A stretch of DNA of 64,000 nucleotides, from positions 1 through 64,000 of the forward strand of contig NZ_JAFFZO010000030.1 of assembly GCF_016924145.1 (NCBI RefSeq), given 5' to 3'. The DNA is from Amphritea pacifica. GTDB lineage: Bacteria; Pseudomonadota; Gammaproteobacteria; Pseudomonadales; Balneatricaceae. The translations under genes and the position numbers were made by a program. Positions 52,821-60,543 of this stretch are shown in pieces. The notes beneath the pieces were generated by a model. That model was not told the DNA's origin. It ran no database searches and saw only the letters and a list, made by a program, of their open reading frames with translations. Each line of letters starts with the position of its first letter. Position 1 is the stretch's first letter.

Positions 52821-53018
52821 ATGAAAACGGTACGAACAACAGTGTCTCTCCCTTCCGATCAGCAGGAAAAGCTTCAGGCGCTGGCTGAGGCAAACGGGCT
52901 TTCGGTTGCCTGGATGGTTCGCCAGGCCGTAGGAGAGTTTCTCGATAGAGTTGCTGCTGAGGAGAGCTTTAATCCACTGAGTCGCTCCCCCGGAGAGCGT
53001 AAAGAGGGCGAGAAATAG
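52821..53018 (+). CDS. Ribbon-helix-helix (CopG-type) regulator
   Basis: 65 residues from ATG 52821. The beta-strand MKTVRTTVSLPS is followed by two helices (DQQEKLQALAEANGL and VAWMVRQAVGEFLDRV), the classic RHH DNA-binding fold that works as a dimer of strands. The tail is polar and charged. It resembles antitoxins but no toxin is adjacent; the next gene, 2 bp later, is a helicase. It most likely autoregulates the defence operon. Confidence 0.8.
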   Translation: MKTVRTTVSLPSDQQEKLQALAEANGLSVAWMVRQAVGEFLDRVAAEESFNPLSRSPGERKEGEK

Positions 53019-53020
53019 CG

Positions 53021-55843
53021 ATGTTTACTCCCCATCAGAGTGCTTATTTTGCCCACTGGCTCACCCAGAGCGGCCGGATAGAAAACCAGGTTTCCCGCAC
53101 CATGGCATCTGCCCGGGTCGATATGAACCCCCATCAGGTAGAAGCCGCCTGTTTCGCATTAAAGTCCCCTCTCGCTAAAGGAGTTCTGCTGGCTGATGAA
53201 GTCGGTCTGGGTAAAACCATTGAAGCCAGCTTAGTGATTGCGCAAAAGTGGGCTGAAGGCAAAAAAAATATTCTGTTGGTGACGCCTGCTTCCCTGCGAA
53301 AACAATGGAGTCAGGAACTAACCGATAAGTTTGAACTGCCCTCAATTATTATCGACAGTAAGATCGCCAAAGAGCAGCGTCAGCTCGGACTGACAAACCC
53401 TTTTAATCAGATGGATCAAATAGTCATCTGTTCCTATCAGTACATTGCTTCGCAAAAGGATAAAGTGCGCTTAGTCGATTGGAATCTGGTGGTATTTGAT
53501 GAAGCTCATAAGTTAAGAAATATTTATAAGAAACAGGGGAGTAAACAGGCGAAAGCGGTAGTCGAGGCGACCCGTCACGCAGAGTCACGGGTGTTACTGT
53601 CGGCAACCCCTCTGCAGAATAACCTGATGGAACTATATGGTCTGGCGCAGGTGATTGATGAACATTACTTTGGTGATGAAAAGTCTTTTCGCGCTCTCTA
53701 TGCTTCCAGACAAAGAGATAAAAATGTTCTGGAGGATTTGAAAAAGCGCATTGATCCTCTTTGCCATCGTACGTTGCGAAAACAGGTACAGCAGGAGGGA
53801 GGCATCAACTTTACCAACCGCTATTCGCTGACCCAGGACTTTACCCCCACTGATTCGGAGTGGGAACTGTATAAAAAATTGTCTGACTATCTGCAAACTC
53901 CAGATATTCAGGCGATATCCCATAAAGCTAAACACCTGGTTAGTATTGGCATACGTAAAATCCTGGCATCCTCCTCCTTCGCCGTGGCAGATACGCTTAA
54001 GGGGATGATTGGACGTTTGCAGTCTCAACAACTGCTGACGGAAGAGTCCCTTGGTGATCTGGAGGAGGCTGATGACTGGCTGGATCAATTCGATGAGTCA
54101 TCGTCAGCAGATATTTCACCAAAACAGGCGAAACTCGCGCAAGAGATCGCGCTGTTACAAGAGTGTCAGCAATTAGCGGCAGGCATCACCGACAATGCTA
54201 AAGGTAATGCCCTGTTGTTGGTGCTGACGAAAGCCCTGGATATGACCGAAAACCTGGGGGGGCAGCGTAAAGCCGTAGTATTTACCGAGTCCTGCCGTAC
54301 TCAGCAGTATCTGAGTACACTACTCGAGAATAATGGTTATCGCGGACGAACGGTTTTACTAAACGGCACTAATAACGATCCGCAATCGCGACAGATCTAT
54401 GACCACTGGTTGGAAAAGCACCGGGGGAGTGCCCGTATCAGTGGTTCGCGTATGGCCGATATGAAAGCCGCGCTGGTGGACTGTTTTCGCAGCGATGAGG
54501 CCGATATTCTCATCTCCACCGAAGCGGGTGGTGAGGGTATTAACCTTCAGTTTTGCTCCGTATTGATTAACTACGATCTGCCATGGAACCCGCAAAAAGT
54601 GGAGCAGCGTATCGGTCGGGTACACCGTTATGGGCAAAAAAATGATGTGGTTGTGGTGAACTTTGTTAACCGCAAAAACCCAGCCGATCAACGGGTGTTT
54701 CAACTGTTAAGTGAAAAACTGAAGTTGTTTGAAGGTGTGTTTGGCGCATCGGATGAGATACTCGGGGCTATTGAAAGCAATATCGATATTGAAAAACGGA
54801 TTTATGACATCTATCAAAACTGTCGCTCAGATGCTGATATTGAATACCAGTTTGACCAGCTTCAGGCGGAGATGGAGGGGGTTCTCTCCGTTAAGGAGGA
54901 GGTTGCCCGACAAAACCTGTTGAGTCATTTTGATCGTGATGTGGTGGCGGCATTAAAAACCCGCCGAGATCAAAGTCAGGACTTCTTAAAGGATTACGAA
55001 CAAGTATTGCTAGATCTGGCGCGGGCAGAGCTGCCAGTGGCAACCTTTGAACGTAACCACTTCTTCTATGACGACACACGATATGATCTCAGTTGGCTAT
55101 TGGCTCAAGAAAATGATTCGGAGTTTTTTCGATTACAGGCCGCAGAGCACTACCTTGCCTGGGAACTGGTTCATAAGGCAAAAAGTCGTCAGTTAAATAA
55201 TGCGCATCTTCAGTTCCGATACAATGAGTTGGATGGTGGTCATTATGCGGCCTTAAGGCCTCTGATAGGGCAAAGCGGCTTGCTTCAACTGGTCAAACTG
55301 ACCTTTCGGTATGCGAAAACCCAGGAACATCACCTGTTAGTGCTGGCGATCACCGATGCTGGCGAGATTCTGCCGCAGGAGCATGCCGAACACCTGCTCT
55401 GTATTCCAGCCACGATTTTGCAGGAATCTATCGCGTTTGACGCATCTGTGTTGGCTGCCGTTTTATCGGCGGCTTTAGCCACAAAAGAGCAACAAACGCA
55501 GGCGCAGCTGGAAAACTACTTTGAACAGGAAAACAGCAAGTTAGAGCGATGGGCTGATGATCGGCGTAAAACGCTGTATAACACCGTTGAAGAGTTAGAT
55601 GCGGAGATTAAAATACTGAAAAAAGAGGCTCGGCAGCTGGCCTCAGTGGCTGACAAGGTGAATGCCAAGAAAGCGTTGCGGACGTTGGAGCGTAAGCGTG
55701 ATGACGCACTGAGTATCTATCACCAGGCCCGAAAGCAGATCGAGCAGGAAGAGGACGCATTGCTGGATGACATTAGCGCAAAGCTGGAACTGGAGCAGCA
55801 ACTGGAAACGCTCTTCAGCATCCGCTGGACACTCACTGCATAA
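53021..55843 (+). CDS. SNF2-type helicase/translocase of the defence operon
   Basis: 940 residues. RecA-like domain 1 has D59EVGLGKT66 (Walker A), VTPASLRKQW, D160EAH163 and LLSATPLQNN; domain 2 has ISTEAGGEGINLQFCSVLINYDLPWNPQKVEQRIGRVHRYGQKN (motifs V-VI of the RapA/SNF2 group). After about residue 560 the protein is helical with a coiled coil near 810-900, and no nuclease motif is evident. SNF2 proteins translocate along double-stranded DNA and occur in DISARM (DrmD) and other defence loci. It is directly coupled to the genes on both sides. Confidence 0.88.
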   Translation: MFTPHQSAYFAHWLTQSGRIENQVSRTMASARVDMNPHQVEAACFALKSPLAKGVLLADEVGLGKTIEASLVIAQKWAEGKKNILLVTPASLRKQWSQELTDKFELPSIIIDSKIAKEQRQLGLTNPFNQMDQIVICSYQYIASQKDKVRLVDWNLVVFDEAHKLRNIYKKQGSKQAKAVVEATRHAESRVLLSATPLQNNLMELYGLAQVIDEHYFGDEKSFRALYASRQRDKNVLEDLKKRIDPLCHRTLRKQVQQEGGINFTNRYSLTQDFTPTDSEWELYKKLSDYLQTPDIQAISHKAKHLVSIGIRKILASSSFAVADTLKGMIGRLQSQQLLTEESLGDLEEADDWLDQFDESSSADISPKQAKLAQEIALLQECQQLAAGITDNAKGNALLLVLTKALDMTENLGGQRKAVVFTESCRTQQYLSTLLENNGYRGRTVLLNGTNNDPQSRQIYDHWLEKHRGSARISGSRMADMKAALVDCFRSDEADILISTEAGGEGINLQFCSVLINYDLPWNPQKVEQRIGRVHRYGQKNDVVVVNFVNRKNPADQRVFQLLSEKLKLFEGVFGASDEILGAIESNIDIEKRIYDIYQNCRSDADIEYQFDQLQAEMEGVLSVKEEVARQNLLSHFDRDVVAALKTRRDQSQDFLKDYEQVLLDLARAELPVATFERNHFFYDDTRYDLSWLLAQENDSEFFRLQAAEHYLAWELVHKAKSRQLNNAHLQFRYNELDGGHYAALRPLIGQSGLLQLVKLTFRYAKTQEHHLLVLAITDAGEILPQEHAEHLLCIPATILQESIAFDASVLAAVLSAALATKEQQTQAQLENYFEQENSKLERWADDRRKTLYNTVEELDAEIKILKKEARQLASVADKVNAKKALRTLERKRDDALSIYHQARKQIEQEEDALLDDISAKLELEQQLETLFSIRWTLTA

Positions 55844-55858
55844 TTGGCGGAGATCTAC

Positions 55859-57106
55859 GTGAACCGAGAAAAACTAGCACAGGAATTGCTGTTTCATATT
55901 CGTTTAGGCGAAGACTCCAGTATTGAGTTTAAAGAGGTGAGGTTTGTGGGAAACCGCCCCACCAGCCCGAACAGAGACAGCATGGCCCATGAGATCGCCG
56001 CATTTGCCAATGGTCAGGGTGGGCGGATGCTACTGGGCGTTGAGGATAAGACCCGGGCGGTCGTTGGTATTGCCGATGAATGTGTCTCGACGACTGAAGA
56101 GTGGGTGGTCAATATTAGCCAGAACTCTATTCAGCCACCGGTGAAACTGGATACCCGCTTACTGCAACTGCCCGACCGCGAAGGGAATCTTAAAACGGTT
56201 ATCTATATCGAGATCCCCCGCAGTATCATGGTGCATTCCAGCAGTGGTCGATATTATCAGCGGGTTGGTTCTACTAAGCAGGAGATGAAGCCGGAGGTTT
56301 TGGCGCGTCTGTTTCAGCAACGCAGTCAGTCCCGACTGATTCGGTTCGATGAGACGTTAGTGCCGGGGACCGCGCTGGCTGATATCGATAAAAGCTTGTT
56401 ACAGCGGTTTCTCCGGGCGGATACACCGGTGAGCGATCAGCTGCGAAAACTGCATCTGAGCGGCCATGAAAATGGCGAGCAGGGGCTGTCCGTGAGTGGT
56501 GTTCTGCTGTTAACCAACGATCCGACCCAGTGGCTAAGCAACGCTTATATCCAGTGTGTTTTTTATAGTGGCAAGCAGCGCGATGCCAATGATCAGCTTG
56601 ATGCGGCTGACTTTACCGGCCCTCTGGACCAGCAGATTAGCGGCGCATTTGAGTTTGTTCGCAAAAATATGCGCATTGAAGCGATAAAAACCGTCGGGCG
56701 TCGCGATATTCCTCAGTATGATCTGGGGGCTGTGTTTGAAGCGATTGTTAATGCGGTGGCCCATCGCGATTACTCCATGACTGGCCGCCGTATTCGTCTG
56801 CATCTGTTTGCTGACCGTTTTGAGTTGTTTAGCCCCGGCGCGCTGCCCAACAGTCTTACCCTGGACGGTCTGATGGAGAACACAGTTACCCGTAACGAGA
56901 ATATTGTTAACCTGCTCAGTCGTTACTACAGCGCCCGCGAAGAGGCGGGGCGACAAGCATTGATTGAGCGACGGGGAGAAGGTGTACCGAAAATTATTAA
57001 AGCTAGTGAAGCCCTGAGCGGCAAACGGCCGGAATACGCTTTGATCGATGACAATGAATTATTGCTAACCGTCTATGCCGCCAGTAAAGAGGAGCTTTCC
57101 GGTTGA
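55859..57106 (+). CDS. AlbA_2 (Schlafen-like) protein with GHKL ATPase-like C-terminus
   Basis: 415 residues from GTG 55859, preferred because GGAG lies six bases before it; TTG 55844, directly after the helicase stop, is also open. N-terminal AlbA_2 domain (DSSIEFKEVRF, EIAAFANGQGGRMLLGVED), a middle helical part, and a C-terminal HATPase_c_4-type region (FEAIVNAVAHRDYSMTGRRIRLHLFADRFELFSPGALP). Proteins of this layout (formerly 'transcriptional regulator', divergent AAA-4) recur in phage-defence islands; Schlafen relatives include nucleases. The catalytic role here is unknown. Its stop overlaps the next gene by 4 bp. Confidence 0.85.
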   Translation: MNREKLAQELLFHIRLGEDSSIEFKEVRFVGNRPTSPNRDSMAHEIAAFANGQGGRMLLGVEDKTRAVVGIADECVSTTEEWVVNISQNSIQPPVKLDTRLLQLPDREGNLKTVIYIEIPRSIMVHSSSGRYYQRVGSTKQEMKPEVLARLFQQRSQSRLIRFDETLVPGTALADIDKSLLQRFLRADTPVSDQLRKLHLSGHENGEQGLSVSGVLLLTNDPTQWLSNAYIQCVFYSGKQRDANDQLDAADFTGPLDQQISGAFEFVRKNMRIEAIKTVGRRDIPQYDLGAVFEAIVNAVAHRDYSMTGRRIRLHLFADRFELFSPGALPNSLTLDGLMENTVTRNENIVNLLSRYYSAREEAGRQALIERRGEGVPKIIKASEALSGKRPEYALIDDNELLLTVYAASKEELSG

Positions 57107-58539
57107 ACATCAAGAAAAAACTATCAACGGTTGCTCACACCACCCTGGTACAGCTGGTTGACGACCTCTACGGTCGCTATGGCGATATCGATGACCTGAT
57201 TGAAACCCATCTTCAGCGTGCCTTAGGGCGCGGAGCGACCGCTGGCGTTGATAATCAGGGAAGCAGCGGCGTCCTGCGTAACGCTATAGAGAGAGAGCTT
57301 TCTCAACTCAAACAGCTGGAATTTGTCGATTACCAGCAAACGTCTAATCTCTATTGTCAGCTACAAAGCTTACTCTTAGATATCGACGCCCTGGCCGAGG
57401 AAGATCTGCAGGCAGGCCTTGGGTATACCGAAACCTTTATCAACACCCATGTGAATGTGCTGAATAGCTGTGATGACTCCGATGGTGATATCGGCTGTGT
57501 TTATAGGGAGGCTGTCGATCAGTGGCTGGAGATGGCTGCAGAGCTGCGAGAAACCGCTCCAAAGGCGAAAAACTGGCTGGAGGCGGTGCTGAACTTTTTT
57601 GATAGCAACGATTACGGTTGTCTTGATGATGTTATCAGTCACAGTCATATCTTGCTGACTGAAGAGGAACTGAATCAACTGGCCTGGCGGTTTGAAAACC
57701 GTGCTCGACAGGCACTTAAGTCCCCGGCTCTGCCCAGCGATGGCGAAGGTATTGAGTACAACGCAGAAGCCGCCCATGCCTGTTTGGGTATGGAGTCGGT
57801 CGCCTGCGCTCTGGGTGATATCACACTCTATGAAAAGAGTTATCTGCTCAGTGGCCAAGCGCTAAACCCCCTGCAACTGGCTGCAATCGTCGAGTTTGCT
57901 ATCGATATCGAAGCGTTTGAGCGGGCGCAGTACTGGCTGGATCAGCCCGTCTGGGCGAGTGACAAGCCTGCCCATAGCCGACTGACCAACGCATTGTTGC
58001 AACGGCAGGGCGATACTGAACAGTTAAAAGCCAACCTGTATCAGCTATTTATGGAAAACCCCAGCGCCTGGGCGCTGGAGGTTTATCTAAACATTGCCAG
58101 CGATGCTGAAGTGGCAAACATCATTCCAACCGTTTTAGCCCTTGTTGAGCAACCAGAGTGCTATGCCCCGGACGCGGTGGAGATGTTGCTGCTGATCGAC
58201 AACATCCCTTTAGCCGCGCGCACTTGTCTGGCCCGTTGGGATGAGATCCCCGGTACTCACTACACCACGCTGTTATCCTGGGTTGAGGTGTTTCAAAGCA
58301 ACGGAGAAACGCTCGCGGCGATTATCGGTTTGCGTATCTTGCTGCTGGATATACTGGAACGGGGCAAAACCAAAGCCTATCATCATGCAGCGGATTACTT
58401 TTATGCTTTAATCGCCCTGGACCAGCAGCAACCCGATTATCAATCATTTGACGATGCCCACCGGTTTATTGTCCGGCTGCAACAGGCGCATGGTCGTAAG
58501 CGGTCATTCTGGGCCGCCGCAGATTTCCCGAACAAATAG
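57103..58539 (+). CDS. DUF6880-like helical protein of unknown function
   Basis: 478 residues starting at TTG 57103, which overlaps the previous stop as TTGA and suggests coupled translation. It is acidic and almost entirely helical. The segment NSCDDSDGDIGCVYREAVDQWLEMAAELRE followed by W..AVLNFFDSNDYGCLDDV resembles the VDDSDGELGDLL...LA..LF pattern I associate with DUF6880, probably a helical-repeat (alpha-solenoid) scaffold. That family link is tentative. No catalytic motif, signal peptide or TM helix is seen. Its position inside the operon implies a structural or regulatory subunit of the complex. Confidence 0.7.
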   Translation: MNIKKKLSTVAHTTLVQLVDDLYGRYGDIDDLIETHLQRALGRGATAGVDNQGSSGVLRNAIERELSQLKQLEFVDYQQTSNLYCQLQSLLLDIDALAEEDLQAGLGYTETFINTHVNVLNSCDDSDGDIGCVYREAVDQWLEMAAELRETAPKAKNWLEAVLNFFDSNDYGCLDDVISHSHILLTEEELNQLAWRFENRARQALKSPALPSDGEGIEYNAEAAHACLGMESVACALGDITLYEKSYLLSGQALNPLQLAAIVEFAIDIEAFERAQYWLDQPVWASDKPAHSRLTNALLQRQGDTEQLKANLYQLFMENPSAWALEVYLNIASDAEVANIIPTVLALVEQPECYAPDAVEMLLLIDNIPLAARTCLARWDEIPGTHYTTLLSWVEVFQSNGETLAAIIGLRILLLDILERGKTKAYHHAADYFYALIALDQQQPDYQSFDDAHRFIVRLQQAHGRKRSFWAAADFPNK

Positions 58540-58593
58540 CCCGTGCCCGGGTTTACTTACCCAGCACCGATTAAACAGACGACAGGACAGACA

Positions 58594-60522
58594 ATGAGCA
58601 ACCCGGATACCTCCATGGATGGCAATTCACTGGATATTAGCGCACAGCGTAAACAGGCCTTAAAACAGCTGTTTCCGGGCGTGTTCAGTGAAACCTGTAA
58701 TGCCGCGGGCGAGCTGGTAGAGAGCATCGATTTTGAACGCTTAAAAGCTGAGCTGGGTGAGTTTAGTGAACTCTATGACAACCGTCGTGAACGCTATGGC
58801 ATGGACTGGCCCGGCAAACGGGACTGTATGCGGCTGATACAGCAGCCCAGCAGTGCCACCCTCAAACCCTGCCGGGAGGAATCGGTTGATTTCGATAACA
58901 CCGAAAATCTGTTTATCGAAGGTGATAATCTGGAAGTGCTGAAGCTGCTGCAGAAGAGTTATTACGGCCAGGTGAAGATGATCTATATCGACCCGCCCTA
59001 TAACACCGGCAAAGAGTTTATCTATCCGGATAACTTTGCCGAAAGCCTCGACACCTATCTGCAATATGCCGGTTTGAAAGACAGTGACGGCCGTACTTTC
59101 TCCACCAATACAGCCAGTGAGGGCCGCTTTCACACCAAATGGCTGAATATGATCTACCCCCGCCTTTATCTGGCCCGCAACCTGCTGCGGGAAGATGGTG
59201 TAATCTTTATCTCTATCGACGATAACGAGGTGGAAAACCTGCGCCGGGTGTGCAATGAAATTTTTGGGGAGGAGAATTTTATTGCAACTGTCATTTGGCA
59301 CAAAATGGATAGCCCCAAAAACTCTGCAAAGTACTTTAGTGAAGATCATGATTACATCTTACTTTACGCAAAGAACTCTGAGGTATGGCGTCCAAACTTG
59401 TTGCCGCGCTCTGATGAAATGATCGCCCGCTATAAGAATCATGACGATGATCCAAGAGGCCCCTGGTTGCTTGGTGATTTAGCCGCAAGGAATTACTACA
59501 GTAAAGGCGAATACTCTCTTACTACACCTAGCGGGAAAGTGATAGCTGGACCTCCTCCCGGAAGCTATTGGCGAATTAGTAAAGAAAAGTTTGATGAGTA
59601 TGATAAAGATGGTCGTATTTGGTGGGGTGAATCTGGTGGGAATCGGCCGGGAGTAAAGAAATTTCTGTCTGAAGTAAGGCAAGGTGTGGTTCCTCAAACC
59701 TATTGGAGCTGGAAAGAAGTTGGAAGCACAAGAAATGCTAAACAGGCATTGAGTAAGCTGTTAACAGCCGCCTCTGGAGATGAGATATTTGTCACGCCGA
59801 AACCTGTTGGCTTAATCAAACGAATGTTGCAAGTTTCATCTTCTCAGGTAGACGATATCATTCTTGATTTCTTTGCCGGTTCAGGGACTGTGTTTGAATC
59901 TGTTTTTGAGCAAAACAAAGAAGATGGAAAACAACGGAAAGTTATTGGAGTTCAGCTACCAGAAGTCTCTACCGACGATGCTACTGTAAGCGAAATGGCG
60001 AAAAGTCGCATTCGCCGTGCCGGTACTAAAATCCGCTCCGAACTCGAAGGTCAGCTAGACCTGGAGAATAACCAGAATCTCGACCTTGGCTTTAAAGTGC
60101 TAAAACTCGACCGCAGTAATATCACCCCCTGGCGCGCCCCTGATAAAACTATCTCTGATAGCGATCTGCTGCAGCAGATGGAGTTGAATGTCGATCATAT
60201 CGACCCTAATGCCAGCCAGGAAGATCTGCTCTATGAGCTATTGCTAAAAGCGGGCATAAAACCCACAGAGTCGATAGACAAGATCGAACTGGCGGGCCAG
60301 TCGCTGTTCTCTATCGCGGACAATGCGCTCATCATACATCTGCAGGACAGCATCAGTCAGGGGGTGATCGACGCAGTGCTGGCGCTGGCACCCAGTCAGT
60401 TTATCTGCCTGGATAAAGCGTTCCACGGTAATGATCAGCTCAAAGCCAATACGGTGAAAACCTTTGCCACCTTTAACCAGGGCAAAGAGGGTGTCGATCG
60501 TATAGAGTTCAGAACCGTTTAA
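58594..60522 (+). CDS. mod: Type III restriction-modification methyltransferase (Mod)
   Basis: 642 residues from ATG 58594 (AGGACA upstream; a longer frame opens at GTG 58543). The beta-class amino-methyltransferase order is seen: motif IV D133PPY136 in YIDPPYNTGKEF, then a long middle region, then the AdoMet site F427AGSG431. Mod methylates adenine in its recognition site and gives the Mod-Res complex its specificity. The middle (about 59260-59860) is AT-richer with different codon use from either end, where the target recognition domain lies. No simple-sequence repeats that would make it phase-variable are seen. Confidence 0.92.
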   Translation: MSNPDTSMDGNSLDISAQRKQALKQLFPGVFSETCNAAGELVESIDFERLKAELGEFSELYDNRRERYGMDWPGKRDCMRLIQQPSSATLKPCREESVDFDNTENLFIEGDNLEVLKLLQKSYYGQVKMIYIDPPYNTGKEFIYPDNFAESLDTYLQYAGLKDSDGRTFSTNTASEGRFHTKWLNMIYPRLYLARNLLREDGVIFISIDDNEVENLRRVCNEIFGEENFIATVIWHKMDSPKNSAKYFSEDHDYILLYAKNSEVWRPNLLPRSDEMIARYKNHDDDPRGPWLLGDLAARNYYSKGEYSLTTPSGKVIAGPPPGSYWRISKEKFDEYDKDGRIWWGESGGNRPGVKKFLSEVRQGVVPQTYWSWKEVGSTRNAKQALSKLLTAASGDEIFVTPKPVGLIKRMLQVSSSQVDDIILDFFAGSGTVFESVFEQNKEDGKQRKVIGVQLPEVSTDDATVSEMAKSRIRRAGTKIRSELEGQLDLENNQNLDLGFKVLKLDRSNITPWRAPDKTISDSDLLQQMELNVDHIDPNASQEDLLYELLLKAGIKPTESIDKIELAGQSLFSIADNALIIHLQDSISQGVIDAVLALAPSQFICLDKAFHGNDQLKANTVKTFATFNQGKEGVDRIEFRTV

Positions 60523-60543
60523 CGGGCTAAACAGGGAAAGCGC

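Noticed and set aside
52821-53018. Toxin-antitoxin pair starting with the RHH protein
   Set aside because: The next gene is a 940-residue helicase; no small toxin is encoded next to the RHH gene on either side.
58594-60522. Phase-variable mod gene
   Set aside because: No tandem simple-sequence repeat long enough to cause slippage is visible in or just before the gene.
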